Shown: positions 34,447 through 47,430, counted from the first letter of the stretch. The stretch: 64,000 bases of DNA from Diphasiastrum complanatum (GCA_029204225.1 CM055099.1:59751510-59815509), one strand, 5' to 3'. Notes: generated from the sequence alone by a model not told the origin. Numbers and translations are program-made.

Positions 34447-34644
34447 GCGGAAGATTTGGAGTGAGAGTAGTGCCCCCCCCAATAGGAGGACCCCCCACTC
34501 CAGATTAGTATGATCAAGTCCTAAAAATGTGATCAAATAGGGTCCAAGGCCAGTACATGAATAAAAAGGGACCATAGGCCTACTTATGCATAACAAAGAA
34601 TAAAACAATGGATGCGGCAAATGTAATGAGCCGAGTTCATAACT
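34447..34644 (-). repeat. Element C 5' LTR, truncated
   Basis: It matches 30738-30935 of the other LTR from ggaagatttgga to cataact. The proximal 200 bp are missing, and about 320 bp of unrelated-looking DNA (34120-34446) lie between it and gag. Confidence 0.88.
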
Positions 34645-34649
34645 TGGTA

Positions 34650-36186
34650 CTGTTTTGAGAATTGAATAGTGGTGTAAAGTCAAAGCCTGAGTTTTGAATT
34701 GGATTGGATTGATGTGATGCTGGATTATGAGTAGTCATTGGTGTATATCACAATTTTCAAAAGTTGGATGACTAAGCCAATAAGGGGAAACAGGATAGTC
34801 AGTAACTAGCAGTCATATTTTGGCAATCTACAGTTCAGAAGTGGATGATTTTGGACTGTGAAACTGTTTATAAATGTGACCTTGTAGTTTATCAGATTAA
34901 GGCACGGTAATTCTCTATATTGATATATCCAAGGATGAAGCAAAATCAGAGTGAGGATTCAAAATGGATTTTTTGAATTTTGTCTTACGTATGGTCATTG
35001 TTGAGTCATATCCTTACGATTGATTATTGCTCTTATAGCCTGCTAATCCATATTGTAGAACCTGTAAGTTCATTGACTGAGGAATGCATATTTAGTAGAG
35101 CTTTAGCTAGTCCTGTGACGATTGTCCATTTGTCCCCTTGAGCCCTCAGCACCAGGACCCAATTTGTGCATCAAAATCCACTCATTCATTTAGCACTAAC
35201 TGAAACTGAAAATGAGCATTAATCAGCCAACTGCAAGTGGGGCATCACCCCCTGTACATTTAGTGCTAACAGTTCATGCAAATTGTACGTGAGGCAGGGC
35301 CCTTATACCTTCTGGATGACACTCAGAGTTTTTAGAAGGTTCACTTAGGGATAGGGAACAGATTATCATGACGGAATCTCCACAGGAGAAGGGTTCATGG
35401 CCTCAAATAGTCACCAAATGACCAAAGTGGACCAATGAAGAGTACTTGGGCGGTCTCACTTAATTTCTGATGCCTCGAATGTGCTACATCATACATTGAT
35501 AAGAAAATTCTGTTGGTACTTTGTAGCATGAATAAATTTGTTAACTCAACAATAATTATTTCATATTTTTGTAGTTCTTTTTGCAAAAATTAAGCTCAAA
35601 ATTTCTTCATACCATATTATAGTAGGTGTCTACAGGAGGTTCTTTTTGCAGGATTCCTCTAAGATAATTAGACAAACGTTAGTCTTCCAGGGAACTGTGA
35701 AATTTTCAATGGAAGTTTTTGGGCTACAATAAAAGTTTCATCTTAATTATGATAGTTTCAAGGGCTGCCAGCTGACTTCAGCAAGATGAAAGGCAATGGA
35801 GTTGTGATGTGCATTTGAAGGTGCTACTTATTGTTAAAAAAAGAGTTAACGGGGATTGCCATCTGTGAGAATTTGTTTAGCCCAGGATCAGGAACCTTCA
35901 CAGCCCTTATTAGAAGAACCTTGTAAGCCGTTTTGTGTTTCAATTTCATGAAAAAACTCCAGAAAGCAGACTATTTTTCATGTCATGCAGGTTCTTGCTT
36001 AAAGGGAATTTATAGAGAATTCTACAAATCTTGTCTTAAGGATTGTCTTATTCCCTGTAAATTAAGCTGGGCCTACTTCCTGAAAATCGTAAGCTAGTAA
36101 CATTGACCAATGCATACAAAAAGGATTGTAATAATTGATTTATGGGAGTATGCTGATTGATTCCAGCTTATCTTTGATCTTTTCAG
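34650..36186. other. Right end of the 27-kb host intron
   Basis: No retroelement domain, terminal repeat or open frame of interest was found. The composition resembles the introns between the following small exons, so this may be original intron sequence. It ends in the pyrimidine-rich acceptor gatcttttcag. Confidence 0.5.
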
Positions 36187-36279
36187 GTCAGGAGATATGC
36201 GTCATCTATTATTAATTCACAAGAGGAAGAGATTAGGAGATTAAGCATTGAAACTGCCCATTGCCATCTCCTCTATCAG
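36187..36279 (+). CDS. Host gene, third detectable exon
   Basis: A strong acceptor (gatcttttcag) and donor (tatcag|gtacaa) bound 31 codons: VRRYASSIINSQEEEIRRLS then IETAHCHLLYQ. It is in phase with the exon 27 kb upstream, continuing a charged helix. Confidence 0.75.
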
Positions 36280-36723
36280 GTACAACTACAAAAAAGATAC
36301 CCAGGTGTTTAAAGAGGAACAGCCCTTGTACAAGTACGCTTAGTAGTTAGGGATATATACAATGGACAGAGTAGTGCAGCAGTGTATGCTGTTCTTTGTT
36401 ATCTGAAGAGCAAAGAGTGCTTTTTGGAAACGTTTCATCCACCTGTTTGCAATGATAATATACTCGAATCCAAGCCTGCAAATGACTAGAGACTTATACA
36501 TAAATGATATCGTGACACGCTGTGGACTGAAGTTTCATTATGCTAACGAAGATTCTCCGTTTTGTGATATCTAACATTGACCATATAAGTTATATTTTCT
36601 GAAAAGGTATACTTTTTTTGTGAAGCTAGTAGTAGTATCTGTTTACGCGATCTTTAAACAGAAAAAAGTCATTTTTGATGGTGCCCACCCAGAAGCTGTT
36701 GGGTTTGGTGTAAATATGTTCAG

Positions 36724-36771
36724 GCGAGGGGAAGGCATCTTCAAAACTTGAAAGACCAGCTTGTCAGGCTG
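36724..36771 (+). CDS. Host gene, fourth detectable exon (16 codons)
   Basis: The exon sits between acceptor atatgttcag and consensus donor gtaagt. It encodes ARGRHLQNLKDQLVRL, a short amphipathic helix, phase 0 at both ends. Confidence 0.75.
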
Positions 36772-36999
36772 GTAAGTTGAAAGTTCATATATTTTTTATA
36801 TTTGTCATCCTCAAACTACATCATTTGAAATAGACGAAAGCCAACTGTTATGAGTGAAGGGTGTTATTTCACATTGCTAATGGTATGTACACGTTATGCT
36901 GAAGTATCATGGAACTTTTAGTGATTCTGCAATTTTGGGGCAAGTTTCTTTCCCATTTCTGAGCTGATGAAAGAAATGTATCCTAATGGTCTGTGGTAG

Positions 37000-37098
37000 G
37001 AACTAACAAATGCTCATCAATTGAAAATCTTCGATGCTGCATTGAGGGCCTCCAACACAGGGGCATTAGAACTCCAGAAGATGTCCACTAGTACCAAA
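37000..37098 (+). CDS. Host gene, fifth detectable exon
   Basis: Acceptor ctgtggtag and donor gtaggt bound 33 codons: ELTNAHQLKIFDAALRASNT then GALELQKMSTSTK. Phase 0 at both ends. Confidence 0.75.
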
Positions 37099-37631
37099 GT
37101 AGGTGAATTTCTAGTTATCTTTCCTGTAGTATATTGTATTTACAAGAATTAGCTCGTTAGTGAATTTAGTACTAGCCATTATGTATAAAAGTTGGTATCT
37201 ATTTTTATGCATGTAACACTTTTCCTGGTAAGGTATGCTTTGAAGTAAGCAGGGAAGTGGAAGCAGACAGTCCATGCTATGCATGATGCTCGATTGTCTG
37301 AGATTTTGGGGGTGATCTTCATAGAGTTTGCGCTTGTTATTTGTATGTTGAGGGGTTATTCTAGCATTGACATTGATCTGTGAAAAAGAGCTGGTCTGCT
37401 TGTCTAAACCTTATTCAAAAGCTAGGTTAATAATTCTTGCTAGGTTAATAGTTCTTTGTTGTGATATTTTAACATCGGAGTTGACTCATATTTTATTTGG
37501 AACTATGCTTTTCATTGATCCTATTTCACCCGTTAAGCTGGTTTTTTGTTTGGATAAGAACTAGACTGCTTAACATATGGATGCATTGTCCGCTGTGCAA
37601 TAGCAACAGCTTTGTTGACTTGGTTGGTCAG

Positions 37632-37787
37632 TGGGCAGATGAAGGTGATGCTAGAGGGACTATAGGAACAATGGAGGTCCTTGGCTTGAGAAAGAATGTG
37701 GATGAAGCTGAGGAGCAGAAACTCAATGGTGCTTCACTAGAAAAAAACGATTCTTTTGTTCATGATGATGAATGTCTTAAGCACCAG
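37632..37787 (+). CDS. Host gene, sixth detectable exon
   Basis: The acceptor ttggttggtcag keeps phase 0; nearby alternative AGs would not. The donor is caccag|gtaact. The 52 codons begin WADEGDARGTIGTMEVLGLR and are acidic and less helical than their neighbours, so this is probably a linker. Confidence 0.7.
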
Positions 37788-39968
37788 GTAACTGAAATAA
37801 ACTATCTAAATTGCCATTGGACAATGTGGGCATGGCCAGTAATTCATTTGAACCAATTCCTTCATATCGTTACTTCAAATTGTGCAATCCTCCATTAGTT
37901 TAAACCTCAATCTACAGCGCAACTCTCTTGGGTTGTCCAAGAGGATGTTGTAATCTCATTTTCGGGGAGGTGGTTCAAGGTTAAACTAGTAGGGTCTTTA
38001 AGTCTTACAGCTCTGACAACCCTTCCATTTTTTTGGATAGAATTTTTGTATATCATATCATTTATATTTTAAGTGTCCAAATGAGAGCTGGAGTTCTCCT
38101 TTGCCAGGAATTTACGACTATGCAGCAGATAAGTGGGATAGTTTCAGAGGTTTATTGAAAATTGAATGCACCTTTTTGGCGTTACTCCATGTATTGGAGA
38201 CCAAACCAGGATTGTCATCTAGTCTCAAGCTGTTTACCCTATAGACCAGACAGATTAAAGCACTAGCTGGCCAATTTGTTTGGCAACATACTGGGAAGGC
38301 CATGCCCAAAAGTAGAGAAATTCTTGGGACTTGCGTCATAATTTAGTTTCCTACTGCGGGGTTGCATGTTGAGATAGTAGTTGCTTTGTGCAAGCTTTCA
38401 AATTTTCTCTGGGGCTTATGTGAAGTTGTTTTTTAAGGATAGTAAAAATGGAAGCTGGAATAAAGTTGAGTATGTACCCATGAGAATATATTGTTTTTCT
38501 GGTTGATTTTTTGCAATGGCTGATGCAGTATAATGGCTAGCATCTATTGGAGTGACAACACATGCTTAATCAATGTCAAGACCTTGTTGATCTTAACTAT
38601 AGAGTCTCCAACTAACCATAGCTATGAGTGCCTGCATTCACCGTGGTGAACTGCTGGCTTGATGAACTATTATGGCAGGCGACCAAAAGTCAACATCAAG
38701 AAGTGAACGACATCCGAGGAAATTACAATCATGAGCTACGAGAGGTTTGTTTCAGTCTTTGTTTTTCGTTCTTTGCAGGTCATAGGCCTATTGATGCCGC
38801 TTTATTTTTGACACTTAGACAAACTGATACTTTTACAAACTTAAGATTATTTTCAGCCTTCAGGTTATGGGTGCGTTCCAACATTTCTTTTTCACCCCAA
38901 GAAGCCAATGAATATAGTATCCCGATGCTTGAATTTCTGTGTCTTCCGCCACATGATCTGAACAATTGAAGGTGCCACCTACAATTCATTGTCTTCAAGC
39001 AAAGCAACTCATGCATAGCTATTGAACTAACACTCAATTGTGGACATAAACTTGTTGGAGTTGAGACTAGCCTCATCTATGAGCGACAAATGCCACAACC
39101 ACCTCCTGTATCCAATGCTCTTCCTTGTGAGCCAGAGTAATCTTTACATAAGCTTCAAAGTTCAAACAAAGAAGTCACTTTGCAGATTGATCACTGAAAG
39201 GCTAGCAAGCTCTCTAAGATCTTGAATTTTCACGGCTTATGTAATGTGAAAAGGAACTATCTCACTGTTTCATATTATGATGCATGCAGCTGAACACTGC
39301 TACTCCTAGGCCCTTTTCTTTCCCACTTCTTTCCCAGACCAGGTTGAGCATTATTGGGAACCTGCGTTTCCTCACAATCATTTTTATGCATACAGCTCAT
39401 TTTGCCTTCATGACCCTCCTGCTGCGAAATCCATCAAGCAAGTAGTATACCATCTTTTGCACCAACTTTCTACAATGCCTTCAATAGTTCCTTATTTGCC
39501 ACATCCATACTTCTCTTGGTACTACATTTTTTCAAAGGTCTGATACCTATTGTGCTAGCAAGAATGCAATCTTTGGTGGGTGGCAGCACACCTCCATTAC
39601 TGCATGAAAAAGAGTTGATGTTATAACTTTAAGCTTTCTTGTATTGATCCCAGATTAGTCATGCATGTAGCCTATTCTTGTTTAGACAAAGTAGTTTGTA
39701 ATTCATATATTTTACATGGTTTGGCTTTTGGCTCATCTTCTTTGATATGTCATTGACTGTTTTATTTCTACTCAAATTGGTTGGGTGTTGATTTCACTTT
39801 TTTACATTATATATTATAAATTTGACACATTATGTTTGTTTTTATTGCATAGCTTCTTGAAATTCAATCATGTACGTGACCACAGCTAAATGTGGTATCT
39901 GGCAACAGATTTAGAAGCATGTGACAATGGTATTTTTATTGGAGCTTCTAATTATGTGCAAAATGCAG
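37788..39968. other. Host introns around the seventh exon
   Basis: Apart from the 66-bp exon at 38679-38744, no coding sequence is recognisable in these introns. Open frames at 38628-38969 and 38780-39076 overlap on opposite strands and look random. Confidence 0.5.
38679..38744 (+). CDS. Host gene, seventh detectable exon (22 codons)
   Basis: Acceptor ttatggcag and donor gtttgt (weak) bound ATKSQHQEVNDIRGNYNHEL plus RE. Phase 0 at both ends. The weak donor makes this slightly less certain than its neighbours. Confidence 0.65.
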
Positions 39969-40016
39969 GTGCGAACTGTGCTAGGTGGAGAGAAAGCTCA
40001 ACTTCTTGCTGAATTA
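39969..40016 (+). CDS. Host gene, eighth detectable exon (16 codons)
   Basis: Acceptor gcaaaatgcag and donor gtaaga bound VRTVLGGEKAQLLAEL. Phase 0 at both ends; a short helix rich in leucine and glutamate. Confidence 0.72.
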
Positions 40017-40940
40017 GTAAGATTCTTGACTTATTTACCAGTTTTTTTTCTTATAAAGTGAACCAGTCTATATAGAAAAACTGGAAGTTTTATTTGCAAA
40101 CCACTTAGAATTTTTCTTGTCTGTCCACATGGGTTGATCTCTCTGTAGCAATCATGCTTCCAGATCATGTACTATTGCTGATAGCACCTTAAATTTTTAT
40201 AACCTCAACTTGCAAGTGTAAACTCTGTAAACAAGGAGGCTTCCTCAGAAATCAGAACTTAAATTTGCTTCAGCTTATAGTTCGAGGAAAAAAGTAATAT
40301 TCATTGCAGTGACACAAGCTGGTCCCCATAGACTCTTCATTTTGTTTTTTGTCGCACATATAAACCATCATATTTTTTGTTTCATTCCTTTCAAGCTTCA
40401 AAATGTAACAATCCTCTTTCTTATTGCAAATAACCCTAGCAACATCTTAAATGAAACGAAAATCTTTGATGTTCTAGCATCAAAGAAAAGTTACTAATAT
40501 CCACAGTAAAATTAGTAACACGCAATAGAATACAAAGTACTTAAGATGGTAGAATATTTCTCATGGACCTTTTTGGTTCTTTTGTCTCATTCACATTGGA
40601 TTGCTGGGGTTTATTGCAGCATAGCATACTGTGAACCTATGGCCAATTTGAACAAATTTGGTTAATCTGCTCAGCACGAGTTATTGCTCTTCCACTTCCC
40701 ATACATCTACAAACTTTATGCTTTGTTATCAACTTTTCATGTACTAACTGAAATCTTTATCCCCCTTTGGAAGTTGTGATTGTTTGGGAGAAAATTATGA
40801 GTAGTCCTACTTTCTAATCCCTGCCCATATTTTGCATACGAAGAGGATATAGACTTCTAATCGTGTGACTTTTCAGGGAGATATTATGATTGATATAACT
40901 AATATTTGCAAGTGACTACTTGTTAAAATTATCCACACTC
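40017..40940. other. Start of the last host intron
   Basis: AT-rich DNA without a recognised feature. Confidence 0.5.
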
Positions 40941-40945
40941 ATTAG

Positions 40946-41480
40946 TCATATTGTTTGGTATGCTAACCTTTGAGGCTGTTGGCAACTTTGCATAGCTACC
41001 TTCGAGGGGCAATCTCCATCTGAAATCCTCTCTATGTAGCTAGTTGTTCTCATCATGGCTGTCGTTTCCAATGAGAGAACAGTTTCAGCCAAGAGGATGG
41101 AGTCAGATCTTGTTCGCTTCACTCCCATATATGTAGTAAGAAAAACGCTTCTGCACTCTCTCAATTTTAATCCACTTAGCTCTAAGGGTGCTCTTTCCTG
41201 AAATCACACAGCCATAAAGTAAGATTGTGGTGACTAGTGCCTCTTCTTGTGCCGTCTCCATAGAACGATCCAACATGTCATTTCAAAACATGCTTTTCAT
41301 TTAATGAAGTGTTTGGGACACTTTGTTCCGTAAGTATTTGCATTCTTGGACTATTCCCACCAGAGCCCCATTGTAAGTAAAGGCAGGCAAAACCTTCTTG
41401 ATTCGGAAAATCAATATTTTTATCTTATCTAGTTTGATGGAGAGGGTTAAGTCTTTGCAGAAAATTATGAGAGCACATAG
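40946..41480 (-). pseudogene. LINE reverse-transcriptase C-terminal relic
   Basis: On the minus strand three segments in shifting frames match the thumb/connection part of plant LINE reverse transcriptases. These are KTLTLSIKLDKIKILIF then AFTYNGALVGIVQECKYL (the Y-N-G...V-x-x-x-K-Y-L motif), ILLYGCVISGKSTLRAKWIK, and RFLTTYMGVKRTRSDSILLA followed by ETVLSLETTAMMRTT. It lies in the last host intron, antisense to the gene, and is 5'-truncated as is usual for LINEs. Confidence 0.75.
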
Positions 41481-44400
41481 ATGTTATTGAAGAGTTTATG
41501 GAGTGCTAGTCCAAAGAAGTACATAGTTTGCATGCCCATGCCCTATGGACAAAGTACTCCCTTAAATGTCATCTACCTCTAAGAAGAGCGGTTAGAGGCT
41601 TCTTCCTTGGAAAAATTCCAAGGCTTCCTTGTCTCCTTCTAATCCCCAAGATTATCCATGCCAAAATAATTAGTCCACGAATGATTAATATTTCGCATTA
41701 CTTCTCTAAGCTAATCAACATAACTAAGCTTAGATCCAATGAGGCCAAATAATTGTTTATGGAGAAAAGTTTCCTTTGAGGATAGTTCACTTTCTCTCAT
41801 ACAAAGTCTACAATATGCCTCTATGAATGTGAAGTTACACTTGTCCAACTTATGGATGAAAAAATCATACTTCTAAAATAGTTGAGAGCAAGTAGATGAA
41901 AAAACCAACATTCATATGAATTATGAGAGATGTAAACAACTTTCAGTTCTATGACTTTTAAGGCGTATGCGTATAAGAATAGTAAGATAATTTGTCCCCT
42001 CTCAAGCTTATCAATCCTCATAACCCAATGAAAGAGTGTTGGCACCACAATCATTCATAAAGTGAGAATTTATATAAATAGATGAAATACAATGTCGATC
42101 ATAGATGAATTCAGGAGGAGATAGGCTCTAATGAAGTCGAGAGTGGATAGAGCACTCTCATGCCTTGCATACCGATCCTTGACTACTAGCTCTATTCCCC
42201 TTATGCCATTGTTCCACCAATTCTTAGTTATCACCAAGATTTATGATAAGATTCTTCATGACTTGGAAATCACCAAGATCCTTCCAACACCTTGCACGTA
42301 AAAAACACTCAACCATAGAAGTCACCAAAACAAGTTAGTCAAAATACTATCCCTAGGTGCTCTCCTTACATGAGGTAAGGGTTATCCTAGGGAGTCAATA
42401 TCATAAGCATCTTCTGTATATAAAACAAATCTTGGGCTTATAGCAAAAATATTTACTTCCCTCTCACTTTCACCCCTCTCAATTTCTCTTCTCTCATGAG
42501 CATGCCCCTCACTTTTTTCTTTACAAGCATGAACACTCTTTTTCTTCTTAAACCAAACGTACAACTACTTAATTTTGCCATTACATCCTAGGTCTCACAT
42601 TTTCTTTAGATAAACCTTCTATTTTCTAGCAAGGCACAATCATTTTCCTTATCAACATAAGACGAGTGCAAACATAAAACTTCTCTCCATCTATCCCATC
42701 GTGAAGTAACTTGGAGATTGAGAATTGATTGTCATATGTGCTACATATGTTGAGAAACTTGTTGTAAACCTGATCACCACCATTGTTGGAGTCTTGACTG
42801 TTGATGCTTTGTCTTTCTAGATGGTTTTTTGATAGAAGATATTTATTTCATTATTATGACATAATAAGAAAACTAACAAAGATGACTTTCAATTTCTTTA
42901 TGCAACCACATTAAAGAATTCTTTTCTATTGTTGATGGATCTTCTTAAAGTTGGTTTTCAAGTCAAAATATTAGAGACAATAACTTGCTTGATATCTTGA
43001 TTCATAAGAAGATAAAACCGTGAATCTACAAATTATTCTTTTCCATAATCTTCTTGACTTTGTTTTTTTGTTTGTGCATGAAGTTCATTTATCGTTCTTG
43101 TGTTGTCACATGTGGTTGAGGTACACTCTTGCATAGTACAATCTCTTTTGCTTTTCGCAAGAAGAACATCCTTGATTCCATCAATGAAACTATCTAACTC
43201 GGAATTACAAAATCAAGCCCTTGCTTGCAGTGGGGGCATAGCCATCTAAGTTTGGGGTAAAGGTGTAGATCGCTCTTGCCATGATGCCCTCGGAAGCGAT
43301 CCACATATCTATCAACTTCTAGGAAAAATATGTAATCACGAAACTCGAGAGCTTTCAGAACACCAAATAGGCAAGCATACAGGAAATAGCAATGTAGTGA
43401 ATTGCTTTGCCTGAATTTGTAGGAAATCTCATGGGTGGTGGAAGCCTGATGAAGCCTTAAGAAAGGTTTGATACCATGATAAAATTTGTCAACAAGATAC
43501 AAATCACCACCAAGCTTTATTCTATCACTAACTTGAGTATCTGAATAAGACTTGGAATTCTAGACAAAGTTTCTAGGGCCTTAGATAGTTGGATTATCGG
43601 TAGATGAGATTTTTTGTCACTTAGGTTGAAATATCTTATGATCAAGGGCAAAGTCTTGGTGTGGAACAATTCCTTACTGACTCTTTACGATTTGTGCAAT
43701 ATTTCTTACGATGTTGGGTGAAGTGATATGACTGATTCTATCAAAGGATCCATTTGTTGCACAGATTTCTTTAAAAAATCCAGAATGTGCACGTAAGTGA
43801 AACCGTTTGGAAGTAATAGAGAAATTCTTTAGAGACTGTGAAGAATAGTTTGGAAGTAGGAAAATTTTGGAAATTGAATTATTCATATGCATGGGTAGTA
43901 TAGAAGAAGATCAAACTTAAGTTTTACTGATCAGGTTTACCAATCATAGGATTGCTATGAAATGGAATAAGATGAAATAAGTTTTGGTTTAATCCCGAAT
44001 CTTCTGATGTCTATATGGCACAATCTAATCTTAGTGTGTGTACTAGGATATGCGAGGGGTTGCGTTATTATTTTTGTTATTGTAAGTAAAATAGCTTGAA
44101 AAACTCGTTAGAGTGGATATGTATATCTGTCTCATATTTTCCCAAATATGTTATGTACTCTAGACAAATAGAGCTTTGGTTGATCTCATCGAGTTACAAG
44201 ATTTAGATTATATGGAAGAATATGTCAAATATGTATATATCCTAAACCAATTGGTGAACATAGACATATAAACAAGTATTGTGTGGAAACAATTAATTGC
44301 AGGTTAAAGAGTCTTTCTAACAAAAGGTGAACTTATTAACTCATAAATGATTTGAAAACGGATCTAAATATGGTGTTATACTAGTATAAGTGACGTCCAC

Positions 44401-46700
44401 ACCGAGGCATTTTAAGATTCCTAAATCATTGGCTATTAACCTGAGTAATTGAGGTAATCTTGATTAAAGTTAATTGGTTAGATGAGCGGTGTGAAGAGAC
44501 TAGGAATTGTTTGTTACATATGTGTTGCTCATTAGTCACATATCCTATGAGTCGTTGAGATTCATCAATAATGTTTATTCGTAGGGTTTTCCTTTGATTG
44601 AGAAATGGATTCGATTGTTAGTTACAGTATTTTGTAGCTTGGAATTAGATCTAATGACGAAATTTAATAAACCCAAGAATAACAATTGAATTGCGTTGGA
44701 ATTCAGCAAAACTTTGGATATCTAGGTTCAATTCTAGACTAAAATTTTAAGTTATTGTGGTGGAAAAAAAAACTATCACAAGGTTTGATATGCTCTTTGC
44801 CTTTGATTGCTAGACAAATGTAGAATATGGATAATTTATATTTCTCAATAAGAATCCGAGTGAGGAGTATTTATGAAGTCCAATAACCTCCTTGTGGAAG
44901 AGACTTTGGGATGATTCTTATGTTTATTGAGTTGTGTGTTTGGACATACACTGGTATTTTTTATGATTGTGTATGAGTTGGAAATATGATGAATCATGAG
45001 TATCTGTGATTAGCAAATCATAAGTGGATACATAGTTATTATTAGAGGATTATGTGTAAATGTAATGATTCTTACAAATGATGCGTAATCTATCTCGAGA
45101 TTTGGGCCCTATTTATTCTTTACAACATGGTAGGGAGAAATAAGTGGAACAAGAGATTAGATCAATGTTTTAAGAAATTTAATTGTTTCTTGTCTAGTGA
45201 AATAAATTGAGGACATATGTTTCTCACAAGCATTTTCATTGGAATAGTTACTCTTCTTGAAGAGAATTTGCTCATATTGGAGGAAACTTTGCTACAAATT
45301 ATGCTTGTGTATGATATTTAACTTAGATCTTTGATTATTATGGAGTTGAAAATCTGAGTGCTTAATCATATGGATAGGTTAGATTGAGGAAAATGATTTT
45401 TGAGATACAATTGAAAGTGTAAAGAAGAATTTTCCTAAATTTCACTTATGAGGACAACAACAATTCAATTTGGTTCACTTGATGCGTTGCCTTGAACCAC
45501 GTCCACCTCTTTGTTTCTAGGTTTGATCACACTCTTCACAAGAGTTCGTTAGCATTTTGACATAAGTGGGACCCATTGATTTTTTTGTCATCAACACTTA
45601 ATTTGTCCTCAAAAAGCCCGTTGTAGGCCGTTTCTTAGTACTGCCATCACTAAAAGACTTTTTTCTTGTTGAATCCTATTTTTTTGAGTAAAGCCTTGAA
45701 GGCCTTGGAGCACCTCTCAAGCACCAACCATCTATCTCAGGTGTCGATTCAATTGTAGAATCCGATGTCGAAGTGTTCCCTTGTAAATTGGCCCTCTGGT
45801 AGGTGGAGTAGCTGCTTCTCAATCAACATAATTCTAACATAGACTTTGGAAAGGTAATCTAACTTTTAGAAAGACTTAAAGTTCGCATTAAATTGGAAGT
45901 TCATTCTCGAAGCTTCTCACTTGTAGCTTCACAATCAAAAATGCAAACCAATCAAAGAACATAACAAAACTCACCAATGGAGCTTTAAACTAGACAATTA
46001 GAAGAAGCTATCACCATAATACGAAAATCTACCTCTCCTTGGGTGATCATGTTGTATGTCTTGCCAACCTCATAGAGCCACCCCAAGACACATGCACAAC
46101 ATCAACATCTATGCTTTCACCCATACGATTGAATTGACAAGGCCCTGACACCTCTATTTGGGCAACACATTCACTCATCAAATCTCGTTATGCCAACAAT
46201 TTAGACCATGAGTCTATCTACAACTACACTTATTGACCACGTTGCAAAACAATTCTCTGTAACAATCTTGTGTTCGTGGTAGTCTTAATGGGGCATGGAG
46301 AGGATCAACCAATTAGTTGGCTATCATACCAAATGTTGCGCTAGCACCTCAAAGGGAGTAGAGACAAACAACTGAACTTTTTGCCTTCAACTACATTCCT
46401 GACCAACCAAGCAATCCAAGCACAAAAGCCAACATGCCAATATGCATGGGCTCCAGAGCACTCTTCTTTTAAGACTAGCTATGCGAGGTTAAAAAATGGG
46501 ATAAATATAATATCAAGAGGCGCTTTTTGTCTTATTTTAACTACTACTTGCAGAGTATCAAGGTATCAAAACTGCAATTTTATGAATCTTTACTTACATT
46601 GATTCTGATTACTAGGTGTTGTCCTTTCAAGCAAAAGGTATTATGATCAATTGTGCTATATAATTTACTACTTTATGTTTGTGTGGAACTGGTGTTTCAG
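41481..46700. other. Body of the last host intron; no gene recognised
   Basis: This is 5.2 kb of AT-rich DNA. The minus strand is open for 102 codons at 43194-43502, with a C-x2-C-like stretch LRWLCPHCKQGLDFVI near its end; it may be an eroded transposon exon but I cannot name it. No terminal repeats were found. Confidence 0.4.
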
Positions 46701-46856
46701 GCACTGCTACGTTGTCGAAATAAATCTTTGAAAGGAAACCTTGAAGAATGGCAAGGAAAGTTTAAGGTCCTTCGTCAACATATTGTTGGATTGGAAAGAA
46801 ACCACCATACAAAACACAACCTAGATGACCTTAACTTCTTGAGGCAAATAGTGTAG
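46701..46856 (+). CDS. Host gene, terminal exon
   Basis: The acceptor is tggtgtttcag. The 51 codons begin ALLRCRNKSLKGNLEEWQGK, are basic, and end LNFLRQIV before a TAG stop. The exon opens in phase 0, as the previous donor requires, 6.7 kb downstream of it. No clear polyadenylation signal could be picked out in the AT-rich DNA that follows. Confidence 0.75.
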   Translation, partial: ALLRCRNKSLKGNLEEWQGKFKVLRQHIVGLERNHHTKHNLDDLNFLRQIV

Positions 46857-47430
46857 AGCCTCACATGGCTCCATTCTAACTTGTCATATCTGAAGTGCAA
46901 GAGATGGTAGGGCTAAACATATTACAAGTGAAATGAAGGAATATAACAAGTACTGTGTGATAGTCCTTGTAATGTATGTTTGTACTTTGTTCAATAATTC
47001 CAATTCTTGTATTGGTTGTGACTTCTTCAACATTGAATTTTGGAAGGAAAATGAGTGGGTCAATTATGCTACAACAATCACTTCCATGAAGAACTAACAT
47101 GCAATGATGAGTGGTGACATCAAAGGATGTATATCAGTCATAGTTATATGATACCGCCATTGTAGCATCTAAATTATCTTTGGCATTTATGTAAGAGATT
47201 ACATGCTTACTTTAATATCACAAATTGTTATCACATATAGTTCTTTGTTTCACATTTTGACAAAAAACTACATGTGTCTTACATCCACAACAAAAAGAAT
47301 CTATTTCCAAGGCATGATATTTATACTTTTTTTTTTTGTTGTGGGTCCAAAGTTTTTTTGCAGTTGCTCTTTGTGTTCCTACTATTTCGTTCTTGGTTTT
47401 AACCATGGTGGTTTGAAGGCAAAGAAGCAA
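46857..47430. other. Downstream flank of the host gene
   Basis: It should contain the 3' untranslated region of the host gene. A poly(T) run at about 47328-47340 lies before the copia relic. No feature can be assigned. Confidence 0.4.

Larger units (their letters stand above)
30531..34644 (-). mobile_element. Element C: deleted chromovirus related to B
   Basis: The left LTR (30531-30935) starts agttacgaac and ends cataact, the same unusual ends as element B. The right LTR keeps only its last 198 bp (34447-34644). The target duplication TGGTA occurs at 30526-30530 and 34645-34649, which proves that both outer edges are original. Internal parts share domain order and sequence with B, but large deletions have removed most of gag, the protease-to-reverse-transcriptase linker, the integrase C-terminus with the chromodomain, the primer-binding site and half of the 5' LTR. 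Confidence 0.9.
8064..46856 (+). other. Host gene span: nine-exon gene for an unrecognised helical (coiled-coil) protein
   Basis: Nine plus-strand segments with consensus acceptors and donors join in one open frame: 8064-8182, 8769-8905, 36187-36279, 36724-36771, 37000-37098, 37632-37787, 38679-38744, 39969-40016 and 46701-46856 (stop TAG). From the end of exon 2 on, every intron is phase 0 and every exon is a multiple of three. The visible protein is about 305 residues, rich in E, K, Q, L and A, without long hydrophobic stretches, so a coiled coil is likely. The 5' end is missing from the model. Introns 2 and 8 are 27.3 kb and 6.7 kb and are filled with mobile-element relics. I do not recognise the family. 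A microtubule- or chromosome-associated coiled-coil protein is possible, but nothing visible proves it. Exon-sized conserved segments with no stop codons argue that the gene is alive. Confidence 0.7.

Noticed and set aside
8064-46856. Naming the host gene as an augmin (HAUS) subunit
   Set aside because: The helical composition and short exons suggested it, but none of the augmin sequences I can recall matches the exons.
47218-47430. Minus-strand 70-codon frame upstream of copia H
   Set aside because: It crosses a poly(T) run and has no recognisable motif.
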